64,000 nucleotides of DNA. Origin: Symbiodinium natans. Its lineage: Eukaryota > Sar > Dinophyceae > Suessiales > Symbiodiniaceae. Positions within the stretch are counted from its first letter, which is position 1, and each line of letters opens with the position of its first letter. The notes beneath the pieces are model-generated. The model worked only from the letters and a program-made list of their open reading frames with translations, searched no databases and was not told the DNA's origin. Positions 21,601 to 36,600 of this stretch are shown here, in pieces. Both the position numbers and the translations under genes were made by a program. The DNA is taken from contig CAJNDS010000186.1 in the NCBI GenBank assembly GCA_905221605.1, forward strand, positions 84,501 through 148,500, given 5' to 3'.

Positions 21601-24600
21601 TGAACCCCAACCCCCAAAACCCCCGAACCCAAAACCCCAAAACATGCCACAGCTGCTGGGGTCGGGGGACTTTTTGGAGTTCGGTTCTGGGGGTTAAGGT
21701 CCCGGGGTTTAGGGTTTAGGGTATGCTAAAACCCTAAAACCCCCCCAAGGGCCCGTGCCTTTATACCTTCAGAAACCTTCAAAGAAGGTAAGGGACCACA
21801 TTGCGGGGCCCCCCCCCCCCCCCCAAGATGTCAGGGCTCTTGCAGTTGGGGGCTTCAAGGTCCTGGGGCTTGGGACTTCTTCTAAGGCGTTTCAGGCTTT
21901 TGGAGGCTTGGGGGGGTGAAGTTTGGGTTAGGTCTCTAGAGCCCTAAACCCTACACCCTAAACCCTAAACCCTAAACCCTAAACCCTAAACCCTAAACCC
22001 TAAACCCTAAACCCTAAACCCTAAACCTCTAAGGTTCAAGGGTCATGGTGTAGGGCTTGCGTTATGAGAGGGCTCTTGAGAGTTCGGATGCTCGGTTTTG
22101 TTGGGTTGTGGGGAGCCCTGGGGCTTGGGACACGTCTAGGGTTTAGGGTTTAGGGTTTAGGGTTTAGGGTTTAGGGTTTAGGGTTTAGGGCTTAGGGTTT
22201 CAGCTTCAGGGTTCAGGGGTATGAGTTTACCCGAGGACTTATAAGCGCTAAGTCCCTACATCTAAACATTTTTGACAAGGCACGGAGACCTACTGCTACT
22301 CCTACGGCTACGATAAGCGCCCTGGCCGGAACTGGATGAAACCCTGACGCCTGAGCCCTACAAGCATGTGAGCAGCCCCATAAATTAACTTTTTTCTCGT
22401 CGTGGGTCCCTATAATAAAGTACGGCCCCTTCTAAAACGGTCCCCAAACATCGGCCCTATTCTGGCCCTATTCTAGAGAGCTTCCCATGTTTTGGGATTT
22501 GGGGTTTGGGGCGAACCCAGACTGCATCTAAGCCCCAAACCCCCAGAAACGCTTCCGATGAAGCCCCAGTTGCTGTGTGTCCTTGTGAGTCGCTGCCCGA
22601 ATTGTGCTATTCTTGTCCTTGTAAAGCTGACCTCCCCTAGAGAAAGAGGGCATTTCCGATATCAGTGCGCAGAAGAGACAACAAGACTCGTAAATGACAA
22701 CGTCGTACGGCGCAGTTGCAAAATGCAACCGTAATTGCCAGCACAACAAAGGACCTGTTGCTTCGGTTTAGGGTTTAGGTTTTAGGGTTTAGGGTTTCAA
22801 CAACACGACACCCCCCAAAGCACACCAGAACACAAAAAATATCACCAAACCCGATCAAGGCCGAGACCTACAAGCCCCCTAAGTCTCCCCCAAGTAGGTT
22901 ATACGTAGACTTATACTTGGGGCTATAAGTACCATGAACCTCCAAGTACGGGTGTTTCCTAGAGTTCCGTGGCAGGCGTGTTCCAGCACTGTGCCACTTG
23001 AGGGGTAATAGACTTAGGAGCTCTTTACCCCCCAACCCCCCGAAGTCGACCCCCTAAACCCTAAACCCTCTAAACCCTAACCCTACCCCTACCTCTTCTC
23101 CCCAAACCCTGCCCCCAGCCCAACCCCTCAGCCCCCTCAACCGATTGTCAAGGGCGGGCATGATGAACTACTCTGCCCCTTGTCTCACGAAGTGCTTTGG
23201 GGGAGGGGTCGGGAGGGGGGGGGGGGGGTGGTGTTCAAAAGGCTTCAAAAGTTGGTGTTGGTCGCTTGGTCGAGACTATGGTGTTGAGGTTTTGTTTCTT
23301 TGGTTGGGGGGGATGGTTGGGATTCTGGCATTGAGTTTCATTTGTGTGTGGGTTTGGGGCTTATGTAGCCCTAACCCATCCAAACCATATGCCCCGACCA
23401 ACTGCCTGAACCGTGCTACGTTTCGGCGTGGTGTCTAGGTTCTTTGTTTGCCAAAGCACATCCAGGAATTGATGGGCCCCAAAAGTGCACCTGTTTAGGG
23501 TTTTAGGATATCACGATTTTGGGAGTAGGGCTCAAGCCTTAAGCCTTTCTATTGCCACGGGCCTTACACTTCCTGAAATGCAACCCATTTTACCAAAGTG
23601 TTGCCCCATATCTGTTTTGCAGGGTTATCGGGTAAAGGTTCGTGCTGTTGAGGGGTTCAAGAGCTGCAAGGGCTTAAATGCCCTAGACTCTAAGCAAGCA
23701 CGAAACACGGCAGAGGTCAGGATGTATAGTTTCGGGGCACTTGGTCCACGGTTGCAGGGTCCATGATCCCAAGCCCAAGTTTGTCTAGAAGCCTCGAAAC
23801 AATCCTACACCGGGAAAGCCCCAAACCTTTCACACCCTATGGTTGTGACTACAAACACAATCCAGAGCCTGAAGCCCTGAAGCCCTGAAGCCCTGAGCCG
23901 CAGCAGACAGCTAAACCCTAAACCCTAAACCCTAAACCCTAAACCCTAAACCCTAAACCCTAAACCCTAAACCCTAAACCCTAAACCCTAAACCCTAAAC
24001 CCTAAACCTAACCCTAAACCCTAAACCCTAAACCCTAAACCCTAAACCCTAAACCCTAAACCCTAAACCCTAAACCCTAAACCCTAAACCCTAAACCCTA
24101 CCCCGAAGCTTGGTTTTGGGGCCTTCCCCTCTGAAACCCTGAGCCCCAAGAAGCCGCGCCCCCGCGCGCAGGACTATCACGAGTACTGCGCGCCGGCAGA
24201 CACGGGATGCACCTGCAACGCTCAGCTCGGGGCTTGGCCTGATTGGGTTTAGGGTTTAGGGTTTAGGGTTTAGGGTTTTAGTTTAGGGTTTAGGGTTTAG
24301 GGTTTAGGGTTTAGGGTTTAGGGTTTAGGGTTTAGGGTTTAGGGTCCCTATGTAGGCTTCAGGATTTTTCACATTCAGGGTTGAGGATTGAGGATTGAGG
24401 ATTCGGGGTTCATAGGGCTCCGGTCTGACACTTTAGGGTTTAAAAGCTCAGGGTTTAGGGCTCGGGGCTTGGGGCTTCTCGGAGTGCAGGGTATGAGGTG
24501 CATTTTGCTGTTTAGGGTTGGTTTAGGGTTCTGGGTTTAGGGTTTAGGGTTTAGGGTTTAGGGTGGCACCTTTTCTGCGCAAGGGTGCTGCGGGGAGCCC

Positions 24601-27600
24601 TAGGGATGCAGGGTACTTCAGGTGTTCGAAATCTGTCGTCCCGCAACCTCATCGAAGACCGCAGCGAGTGCTCACGTGTCGAAGAGAATCACCACGGCAT
24701 GGGTGCATTTGTCGTTCAGGGGTTCCCTAAACCCTAAATCCTAAACCCTAAACCCTAAACCCTAAACCCTAAACCCTAAACCGCCAAAACCCAAAGCCGC
24801 AAATCCTGCACCCGCCCCGAGATCTTGAGGCCAACAGCCAGCCGCTGTCACCGTCATGCTAAAAGCCTCACCTAGGCTAAGGCTACACGCACATTCTCTA
24901 CTGGAGCTGAGCCATTCAGCCCCTGAACGCATAATGACTTTCCTCACAATCGCAGTTGGGGTCCCTGATTGCTATTTGATGGTTATGCAGTATTGGAGGC
25001 TCTTCGGAAAGGCATGGGCAAGGCACTTAAGTACAAGAATTAGCTCTACACCTCTAGCAGCAGCGCCCTTCCCAATGCTCCAGCTAGCGCGCGCACGAGC
25101 GCGCGCGCGCCCTCGGCATGGAGGGGAAACCCGAAACTTTAAGCCCAAGACCCTTAAACCCTTCAAGGCCACCCCACTTCGCCCCTAAAATCCTAAACCC
25201 TAAAACCAACACCCCCCCCCCCCCCCCCCCCCGACGTTCGGTGCGACCAGGTGGGAACACAAGTGCACCGACCAGTGGGGCGGGCCTGGCCTGGGTTGGG
25301 GCTTTCTTTTGCATGGCGCGTTGTCAGTGCGTTTCGAAGTCTCCGTGGATGAAGAAATTTAACCAAAGCACACTATCACCCCTGCAGGTGGAATCCCAAG
25401 GCCCTTTTCCTTTAATGTGCCTTCAAGTAGGAGGGGTCGTGGGTCTGAAGGTCCTCAAGATAGGCATTGAGGGTGCCTAAACCCTAGACCCTAGACACCC
25501 TACTGTACAGCCTAAACATCCCAAATCCTAAACACCCTAAACCCCAAACATCCTAGACCCTAACCAAGCCCTAACCATCCCATACCTTAAACTTCCCAAA
25601 CCTTAACTTCCTAAACGCCCCATGACTCGAACTCTTACGACTCTGGTCAACCCTCAACCCTCAACCCTAAACCCTAGCCCTAAACCCTAAACCCTAGCCC
25701 TAAAACCCTAAACCCCTCAACCCTCAACCTCTCTCCTCCCTGCACTCGGCCCCCTCAGCCAGGCTACAGCTGGTGCCAGGAGAAGACGCAGCCGTGCCCC
25801 ATCACCTGCGGCACGGACGAGCAGGAGAGGGGTGAGGCTTTAGAGGCTAAATTGAAGGCTTGAGGGATTTAATGTTTGGGGGGAGTTCCGCGTTTTAGGT
25901 TCTGTGTGTTGTTTTAAGTTTTTTGCTAAACTCTTTTTTGGGAAACCCCGAGGCAGAGTTAGCTATTTTTAGCATCCCCCAGCCATGCCCTGCTAGGCTC
26001 TTAGGGCTCTAGGATGTGTTGTGAGTTGCAGGGTTAATAGGGCTGTTAGGATGTCAAAAGTCTAGGGTCTAGGCTTTTATAGCTTAGAGGTTTCATATAA
26101 CCCTAACCTCTACACCCTAAACCCCAACCCTAACCTCTAAGCCTACCAGGGTTTTAACGGTGTGTGTGGCTTTCTTTGGACAGCTGTTGGTTTTTGGGGA
26201 CAGTAGCCCCCCCCCCCCCCCCCCCCAGGACGGGACCCTGAATTCTACTACCCCCTCAATACCTTTTTGTCAGGTTTGAGGTTTTATGGTTTGAGGTTTA
26301 AGGGTTTTGGGTACGACGAAACAGGGTTTACATTGCCGATATTGGTGAGGCTGCTATGGTTCCGTATCAATATTTGTGAGTGTATGTCTGGGGTATGCTA
26401 GCCAAGCTGATCCACATCCTAAGCTGATCGACATCCTTGTCCTCAACTGATGTTGTGTTCCTAGTACAAATCTAAGCGGTGTCACTTTCCTATGATCCAC
26501 GACCTCGCCCCCGTAGTACCAGCAATATACACCTACCCCATGCAGCCCTTAGATTCTTAAGTAGCCCTAAACCCTAAACCCTAAACCCTAAACCCCAAAG
26601 GAGCCCCACGGTCCCGTTCGAACCGTCACTCCTCCAGCCCCTGAAAATCACTTGGGTGTACAGGGACTACACATCAGGGTTTTTGGTTCATACGGTTTAT
26701 GGGTTTAGGGTTTAGGGTTTAGGGTTTATGGGTTTAGGGTTTAGGGTTTAGGGTTTACGATTTAGGGTCTAGGGTTCAGGGCTAAGGCCCATACAGACGC
26801 CCGCAACCTTCAACTAAACAGCTCGAAACCCTGCGGCCACCCAATTACGCTAGAAACCGTAAGCTCTAAACCCTAAACCCTAAACCCTAACCCTAAGTTT
26901 TCAGGACTGCTGGATGACGCCCTATGGTGCAGATGGCCGGGGGGGGGGGGGAGGAATGGGTTTCGGGCTGAGGGTTGAAGACCTGGGAACCTAGCAGCCT
27001 AGGAGTATGGGGGGGTACCTGTTTCCTCGCCCCCCTTCTACCCCCTAGCTTCTACCCCTAAACCCAAAACCCTAAACGCCTGACGTCCCCTCCCTTGTAC
27101 CTTTCCAGAAACGCCACGGCGAAGCTGCGCTTGTCCCATCTTTTTGAAAGCCCTTGCGTCGGAATAATGACTGGTAGTATTCCCCTTACCCTATGTAAAT
27201 ATGCGTTTAGGGTTTAGGGTTAGGGTTTAGGGTGGAGGGGCCTTTATCCTCTTGGATGTAGGATGCTCCTTCTACTTGCCCTGCTCAGGTTCCAAAGATA
27301 TACGCCAGGCAGGCCTAACGAGTATACTACCGGGGTTTAATCCACATCCGAATTCCTAGATGAGGGTGCGAAGAGAAGCCCAGGATTTAGCTTCCCCCTA
27401 AACCCAAAAACCCTAAACCCTAAACCCTAAACCCTAAACCCTAAACCCTAAACCCTAAACCCTAAACCCTAAACCCTAAACGGAATGCGCAGGCTTCCCA
27501 GATTGGAACGCCAGCTACAACCAGACGTGCCATCCGATCGACCAGCTCGGCTCTCAAGGGCAGCGGTGTGAGGCTTTATAGGGTTCAGGGTTTAGGGTTT

Positions 27601-30600
27601 AGGGTTTGGGGTTTAGGGTTTAGGGTTTAGGGTTTAGGGTTTAGGGTTTAGGGTTTAGGGTTTAGGGTTTAGGGTTTAGGGTTTAGGGTTTAGGGTTACG
27701 GTTTAGGGTTTAGGGTTTAGGGTTTAGGGTTTAGGGCGACTCCGTGATCTCGACTCATCACGTCAGAATCGGTCCGTGGAGTTTGAGCCATCGCATCAGG
27801 GTCGGTCTGTATCTACGTGCCCAGAGCGAGTCAGAATCGGTCTGCTCGGTCTGCAGCTTCCTAGACCCTAACCCTAAACCCTAAACCCTAAACCCTAAAC
27901 CCTAAACCCTAAACCCTAAACCCTAAACCCTAAACCCTAAACCCTAAACCCTAAACCCTAAACCCTAAACCCTAAACCCTAAACCCTAACGAGAGCCCGG
28001 TGCGACTCCACGATCTCGAGCCATCTTCTTGGATTCGGTTGAGACCTGTGTCAATTTTGCTTCTCGATGGTTCTGCGTCTGGACGCCAAACCCCCCTAAA
28101 CTTTGTCATGGTGGGGTAAAATTTCACATTTGTCAGGGTACTTAAACTCAATAAGGAATGGACATTAAGCCTTACATACCATCCCAGAATGGACATTAAG
28201 CTTTACATACTATCCCAACCATGAACTTGCAAGTCCTAAACCTGAACCCTAGCTAGCAAATCGTTTCCAGGTCGATGGTTTAGCTTTCCGGGCGCGTGGT
28301 GGATTTGGTTTTAGGGGTTTGGCTGAACGTTTTTTGCGGGTTAGTCAGGCTTGGAAGCAACCCTCCACACGCCCCAAGCGCTAAAGCCTTCTAGATTGCG
28401 AGTGCAGCCATGAAACAGAATACCAGGGTGCTCTTCAAGCTGCGGTATTTGCAAAGGTGAGAGGTTGAAGAACAGATGTCCCTCCCCATGAATTAGAAAC
28501 ATCTTGAAGCAGAATGAGAACAAGAGCACATGTCCGTAGTTTAAGAAGCAACACGTACGATAGGAACCGTGTGGATCTTTTTATACCATGCTGCTCAACT
28601 CCTAAACCCCAAAACCCTAAACCCCTAGAACCGAAACCCCTAAACTCCCCACCTCCCCCCCCCCCCCGGATCAAGCGAGCATTGCAAGAGATCATGCAAG
28701 GCCCTGCCCATGCCACCCGGTTCACGAAGAGACCTGTCGCCGGCTCAGATGAACTCTGTCTGGGGAAACCCTAAACCCTGAATAAATCCCACGCCTAAAC
28801 ACGTCGGGTCTTGAACTGCCCGGAACACCCCGAGTGGCTCCTTAGTGATTGTCCTTAGGGATTCCTGGTTTACCCCCAAATCTCACAGCGTTTCCGGGCC
28901 ATGGGTAGTTGTGCATCGTGTTGGCACCCTTATTCAGGTTTGTGCATCTCACCCTAAACCTAAATCCCAACCCGAGCCCTAAACATTAAATCCCAAGAAG
29001 CTCCAGGCCCGACCCATGTCAACCCATGAACCTTCAAGAAAGCCGTTTCCAAGGGCCATTCCCAGATTCCCGGCCTAAACCTCGAGCCCCCACTCCCTGG
29101 ACAAGAATCGAGCGTTCAGGGTTCAGGGTTGGGAGTTGGGGTTGGGGTTTTGTTTAGGGAAAGTTTAGGGTTTAGGGTTTACTGTCTTGAGGGACTTGAG
29201 GGTCTTGGAAGAGGTTACGGCCAAAAAAGCGGGTGAACACAGGCCATAACTTGGGAGCGTTACCCATTTGCCCCTTTTTTTGGTTCAAGGTTCCGTGAAC
29301 AGCAACCAACCGCCAAAAGGGTAATCGTATTATGGCTACTCGGCTACCAAGATAATTTGGAGAATCCCCCATACACCAACTACTAATATCTGCTTGTGCA
29401 GTAGTCGAAAGTTGCTTGCTTTTGGTTCCCATGATCATGAGGAGCTCCACTACGTAGAACTACACCCGGCCCCAAGCCCACAGCCCAAAGTCCTAAGCGC
29501 CACTTCCTGTAAGCGACAGCTGGGGATTACCCTCAACCCTAAGCCCTAAACCCTAAACTCCCAAACCCTTGAAACCCCTAAATCCCTAAACCCTAAACCC
29601 TAAACCCTCAACCCTATGAACCCCTAACCCTAAACCCTAAACCCCCCAAACCCCCCAAACCCCATAAACCCCTTAAGTCCCTGAACCCTCAGATCGAACC
29701 CAGGCTCTGACAACTGGGGCAATTGGTGCCAGTCGAAGGTCTACGGCTCTTGCCCTGTGCGGCTCGGGACAAGTTGGGGTTTAGGGTCTAGGGGTTTAGG
29801 GTTGAGGGTTGAGGGTTGAAGGTTCAGGGTTTAGTTGCGGGGCTCATGTGGGGATTGCTCTAAAGTCGGTTTGGGGCGAAAGGGTTTAAAGGACTGCACC
29901 CGTCTGTTGCAGAATAGGTATCTCACCCACACCCACCCCCCCCCCCCCCCCACCCAAAAATCAGCCAAACTTAACTCCCAACCCGCCAACCCCTAAGCCC
30001 TCAAGAAGGCCCCTAGTTCCCCGAGCAGGTGCCCCCTGCGGTTTAGGGTTTAGGGGTTAGGGGTTTGAAGAATACACACCGTTTGGATCCGGAGAGGCCT
30101 GACAAGTTAGGGGTTAGCTTTGTCGGGCCTCGCTGGGCCACTAAAGGTCCTGCGCGGCCGGCGAGCATCTCGGCATCCTGTTGGATATCGGACGCGAGCG
30201 TTTTGGTAGTCCCAGGGTTTTTTGTTGTTGCAGGATTGTGTAAGGCTAAAGCCCCGAAAGCGAACTCTAAACCCTATACCCTCAACCCTACACCCTCAGA
30301 TGGTTGGGAGCTGCCATCCCGGGCGTTCAGGCTGCATGTTTGGGGATGCTTTGAGGTTTGCGCATAGGTCCCTCCAGCAAGTGATTTGAGGAGCCTTGCC
30401 GATAGGACCCAGACAATAGGCCCTATATTCCCCCTTTTTTCGGGGGGGGGGGGGGTTTGGTTCCCGTACGAGCCCTTGGCACCAAAAAGTGCCCCCTTTT
30501 TATCCCCAGGTTACTCCTGGGTCTAGAGCCTAGAGTTCTGTTGGCGGTCATTTTGGGCACTTGTGCCTCCTTCGGAACACGGTCAATCTGGCCTCAGGGC

Positions 30601-33600
30601 CTAGGGTTTCGGGTTCAGGGTTTCGGGGTTTCGGGCCTGCTGGGTTGGTTGAAGACAGGTAGGATTGAAACTGGCTTGAGGAATCCTATGCGTTGTAAGC
30701 TTTGTATCTTGTTGATGTTTGGGATTCTTTGGGCGGGTGGGTATGTGCCAACGCTCGACAGATTGCTTGACCAGTCAATGCTTGAACTTGACATGCTGCA
30801 GCCTACACCCTGAACCCTAAACCCTAAACCCTGCACCCTAAACCCTACACCCTACACCCTACACCCTAAACCCTAAACCCTAAACCCTAAACCCTCACTC
30901 TGCCATGGGCATCCTCGTGAGCAGAATGGGTTTGAAGGCTCAGGGCTCTGATTTCGTCGCTTGCGGCTCCGTTGGTTTTAGGGCTTCAGGGTAGGGTTTT
31001 GCAATTTAGTCTTTAGGCTTTAGGCTTTAGGGTTTAGGGTTTAGGATTTAGGGTTTAGGCTAGAGTTTCACAGCCTTTTGGGGCTTAGGATTTCCAAGTC
31101 GCGAGGCTTAGGGGGTTGTTGCAACTCGGCCTGGACCCCTACGCATTCCAGGAGGGCATACAGGAATTACATGCCTTTTATATGTCTATGTGTGTGCATA
31201 CAAAGATTTCCTTTTCAGGAAATCCGGGAAGGGTTGGTCGAAAATCATTATTATTTTCTTTAATCCCACAAATCATGCCGTTCAACGGTACTTCAACTTC
31301 AACCCGTTCCACCTTAGTAGTACTGGAACAAAAATTTGAAATGCTATCTAATTAAATAGGAATTTAATAATATCTCTATATCTTGGATCCAATATCGTAC
31401 ACGCATAATCTCACTCAAAAAAAACCCATCTTGCTTTGTATAACCAACACTGATACCCGACAAGGGTATATACAACTCTGATACCCGACAAGGGTTTATC
31501 CAACACTAATACCCGAGGGGTTCATATACAGCACCAATACCCACATAATGCTAATTTTGTTTGATTTTGTTTTAATTTAACTAAACCTATTTATAATTAG
31601 GTTTTAGTATGTAATTTATTTTAATTTTGAAACTAAATTAATTTATTTCGACATAATTGTAATGAATTCTGAAATTTGTACTCGCTACATATATATATAT
31701 ATATACACATATATATATATATATGCATATACATACAAACTGACTGCGGGGGATCATGATGAGGGTTCCCCGAAATGCTCTGTTGATGAAGAGCCACCCC
31801 CGAGGATGACCTGCTGGGTGACGCCCTACGACGCGGCTCGCTTGCACCTCCAGGGCCATGGTGCACCCTTAAACCGAAAGCCCCTTAAACCGTTAAACCG
31901 TTAAGGGCTTAAGGGTTTAGGGTTTTCGGGATTCAGGGATTAAGGGTTGATGGGGTTCATGGGGTTCATGGGGTTCATGGGGTTTATAGGGTTCATAGGG
32001 TTCATAGGGTTCATAGGGTTCATAGGGCTCATAGGGTTCATAGGGTTCATAGGGCTCATAGGGTTCATAGGGTTCATAGGGTTTAAGGGTTCAAGCCCTA
32101 TAAACCCTATAAACCCTATAAACCCTATAAACCCTATAAACCCTTCCTGCGAGTTCGCATCAGCGGCTTCGCAGCAGCCGGAGTTGAGTGCACCAGAAGA
32201 CGCGACACGCAATTATGATTTTGATGAATACGCGAATTAACCGACACAAGAGCAACGCCTCCACCACCACCACCACCACCACCAGCACCACCACCACCAA
32301 AACAACAAAATCAGGTTAGGGCTGGATCCCTGCAGGGTTTGCCGGGGCTTCAGCCAGGGTGGTCAGGCGGTGGTTGAGAAACAGCTCCGAGGGTTGTAAA
32401 TCCTCAACCTTACACAACTCCTATCCCCGGAGCCCCAACGCCCACAGCTAAGCTTCAGGAGTAGCCCATACTCCTGACTAGGGCGTGCTGGGCTCCATTG
32501 ATCCTTCCTTGCGCGGGCGGCGGGCTCTTGAGAGACCCGAAGTCCCCAAACCCGAAACGCCAGTCCTTGATTAAAAGGCTCGTCTTGGGATCCACCTGAA
32601 CACGTAAAAACCAAAAAACCCTTGGAGTAATGCTCTCAGCCCTTAGCCTGAAATCCTCAAGCCCCCAAACCCCCAAAAACCCCAAACACTCAGCCCCAAA
32701 CCCCAAAAACCTTATGATTCTGCGTTTCAACCCTAAACCCTAAGCCCTAAGCCCTAAACCCTAAGAACCCTACAACCTAAAAACCCTAAAAACCCTAAAC
32801 CTTAAACCTAAGGGCTCCGGCAATCCCATCTGGGACGCGATCTGGAACGAGACGTGCGCGCCGGAAGCGGATGGTGGCCCGTCGGTGTTGAGGACTTGCG
32901 AGGCGACATTTAGGGTTTAGGGTTTAGGGCCTTAGGGTTTAGGGTGTAGGGTGTAGGGTTTATCTAGGGTTTCGGGTTGTAGGGTCCAGGGGTTTAGAGT
33001 TCAGGGGTTCAGGGGTTAAGGGTTGTTAAGGGTCGAGGGTTTAAGGGTTAGGGTTTCAGAGTTTAGGATCTTAGGCTGTGCGCTTAGCTTTGAGAGGGCT
33101 TGGGATAGCATCGGGGTTTCGGGTTTTTGGAGGTCTCATCTATAGGGGTTTGGATTATGGGGTTTCAAGTTCTGGCTTTGAGAAATGTTTTGAAAAAACT
33201 CCCCATCTCAGGTTGCAATGCATGCAAAATGCGCCTTGTTGCGGCAGCTTTTCCCAGCCCGAGACCCCACGCCCTAAACCCTGACCCATAGGGTTCGGCT
33301 GAACGCACGCTGCCAACCTGTCACAGCCCTCCCGCTTAGGGTTAGGATTTAGGGCTTTAAGGGTTTAGGGTTACAAACCTAGGCCTTGAAAGCCTCAAAC
33401 CTCCAAACCCTATGGCAGCCCTGCAAGAGGGCTTTTAGTTAAGGAGCTACCCAAACTACCAGGGGATGGTGGGGAGGTAGGGTTGGGGTTGAGGGCTTAG
33501 AGTTCGGAGTTTCGGGTTTTGGTTTGTACATGGCGGTATGGCAGGTGTGTGAACATGTACGTATCACTGTGTCAAAGCCATTGCCCGCCCGATACCCACA

Positions 33601-36600
33601 GTTCTCGTCCGAACCATCTTCCAACAGTTTCCCACACGCGACAGGCCCTGAAGAACCCTAAATCCTAAACCATGAATCCTAAACCCTAAATCCTAGACCC
33701 TAAATGCGCTGTGATTGTTGGCCCCTTAAAGATCCTTATCTTCCGGGGTTGGGGGCTTGCCCCCCCCCACCCTAAACCCTGAAGCCTAAACCCTAAACCG
33801 CCTCAGAGCCCTCAAGCCTAGACACTGAGGTTGCCCCTGCAACTCTCAGTGGGAAAAGCAATGCACAAGCTACGGCTACAAGCGCTTCGGACGGAGGGTT
33901 TAGGGTTTAGGGTTTTAGGGTGTATGGGGGGTTTTTCGGGTTTGGGGTTTAGGGTTACCCTAAACCTAGTTCTATGAGTAGGGCTACAGGAGGGAAACGG
34001 TAGCTCTGACACTTATGCTCATCTAACGGACATATTCTAATATCTCACTCTGTTGGGACTCCACACTACATGGAATATACTGTAAGAGCGACCACACAAG
34101 GGCTCATAGGACAGATCAACCCCCTTATCTTCTAAGGGAAGTTACATCAGGGGTTCCCCTACTACCCCCTTCTACACTATGCCCCCCCAAGGTTCCCCCC
34201 ATTATTAAGGCTATTTTGAGGATAATTAAGCCTAATTAAGGTTATTTATGGGGGGAACCTAGGGGACCCTAAACCCCCTAAACCCCTAAACCCCTAAACC
34301 CCTAAAGCCCTAAACCCCTAAACCCCTAAACCCCTAAACCCCTAAACCCCCTAAACCCCCTAAACCCCCTAAACCCCCTAAACCCCTAAACCCCTAAACC
34401 AGTATAGAGGGGGGTAGTGGAGGGCCCTAAACCCTAAACCCTAAACCCTAAACCCTAAACCCTAATCCCTGATCCCTAAACCCTAAACCCTAAACCCTAA
34501 ACCCTAAACCCTAAACCCTAAACCCTAAACCCTGACCCTTCCTTTTTTGTCTGTTTCGTGTTTGATTTCTCTAGGTGTCTTGCGCCCGGCGCTGCAAGAG
34601 CATCCGAGGTTCTGCGAGCTCATCACGAACAGCTGTGGCTTGCCAAGAGAGCCCTAAACCCTCAACCCTAAACACTAGGGTTTGGGGTTTAGGGTTTAGG
34701 GTTTAGGGTTTAGGGTTTAGGGTTTGTTTAGGGCTTGGGGTTCAGGGGTTGTTTAGGACTTAGGGTTCCGGGTTCCCCGCCAAAACGCTAAGCACTGGGT
34801 CTCTGGTTTCTTCTCATCTGGTTAATGTAGGGTTTGGGGTTTGGGGTTTGGGCTTTAGGGTTCAGGATGTAAGGTTTAGGGTTTAGCCTTGGCACTTGCG
34901 GTATTTGGGACTAGCTTCAGGAACCCATAGAAAAGAAAGACCAATCACAAACAAACAAAAGTAACTTGCCCTTTCCAGGGGCCCTAGACCCAAAACCCTG
35001 GAGTCTTTCCGGACAAGGGCTGGTCGAGACTGGCTAGGGTTCAGGGTTCAGGGTTCAGGGTTCAGGGTTTAGGGTTTAGGGTTCGCGGTTTAGGGTTTAG
35101 GGTTTAGGGTTTAGGGTTTAGGGTTTAGGGTTTAGGGTTTAGGGTTTAGGGTTTAGGGTTTAGGGTTTAGGGTTTAGGGTGTTTGGCAACCTCGAACTGC
35201 CTAATTACCAGCGCTCTCTCCCCCAGGTCCGGTGGACTGCGGCGAGGTGGAGACGTGCTACCACTACATGTCAGGCGTGTCTTGGGGGTGTTGTGCTGAC
35301 CCTAAACCCTAAACCCTAAACCCTAAACCCTAAACCCTAAACCCTAAACCCTAAACCCTAAACCCTAAACCCTAAACCCTAAACCCTAAACCCTAAACCC
35401 TAAACCCTAAACCCTAGTCATGGTATCGCCCACGGACGCGGCGGCAGCAGAAGATCCTGACAACATCTTCACCGTCTTCGGCCTCAAACCGCCGGCCTTC
35501 GTGGCCGCAGTGCCGTTCACGGTTTAGGGTTTAGGGTTTAGGGTTTAGGGTTGAGGGTTGAGGGTTGAGGGTTGAGGGTTTAGGGTTTAGGGTTTAGGGT
35601 TTAGGGCTCGGCGCTGCACACCAGCACCAGCAACCTGCAGGACCTGACCCGGTTTGCGAGGCAAGGCGACAAGGACCCGTGAGCTACATGAGCCGTCGCT
35701 TCCAGACTCGGCAACCCTGAACCCTGAACCCTAAACCCTGAACCCTGAACCCTAAACCCTAAACCCTAAACCCTAAACCCTGAACCCTAAACCCTAAACC
35801 CTACCCCTGAGGTCTAGGATTTGGGGTTCAGGGTTTAGGGAGTAGGGGATAGAGTCCCGGGCATAAACATGAATATCTATATGTATATGTACAGATAGAT
35901 ACGTGGGCATAACTTACGTTTTAGGGTATGTGTGTATACATATACGTAGGGGTTATCCTGGGGGTGCCTTGTAGTAGCTGTCGCTCATCTACAGGTCTCA
36001 GGCTGTCGGAAAACCCAAGCCCTCAGCTATCCCGAGGGGTGGAGGGTTCCCACGCATGCATGCTTACTTGAAGGTTCGACGTACGCCAGCGCTACTGTCT
36101 AAGACGATCCTGAGTCCATGAACCTTGTCAGGTTTCTCGGGTATGGGGGCGTTTGCTTACGTAATTTGAAACCTTGCTAGCATGTTGTTGTTTTCACATG
36201 TTGTTGTTTAAGCACTTCGCAACCCCACCTCCCAAGAAATCCCTCAAACCAGCCGACCAAGCGAAAACCCTAAACCCTAAACCCTAAACCCTAAACCCTA
36301 AACCCTAAACCCTAAGTTCCTTCTTTCAGGCAACCAGAGCTGCGCCACCACTTCCGGCTGCGTGTGTGAGGCGGACGAGATCACCTGCAGCAATCCGGAC
36401 CGACTCTCTCTTTCCAGAAAAGCCCCTGAGCCCTAAACCCTAAACCCGAAGCCCTAAGCCCTAAGCCCGAAGCCCGAAGCCCGAAGCCCTAAGCCCTAAT
36501 TCAACCCTAAACCCCAAACCCCAAACCCTATAAACTCCCTCAACTCCCTAAACTCCCTAAACCCCCTAAACCCCCTAACTCCCTAAACTCCCTAAACACC

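Noticed and set aside
31949-32240. 97-codon Gly-Phe-Ile protein gene
   Set aside because: A 9-bp minisatellite read in frame; only the tail after 32147 is not repeat.
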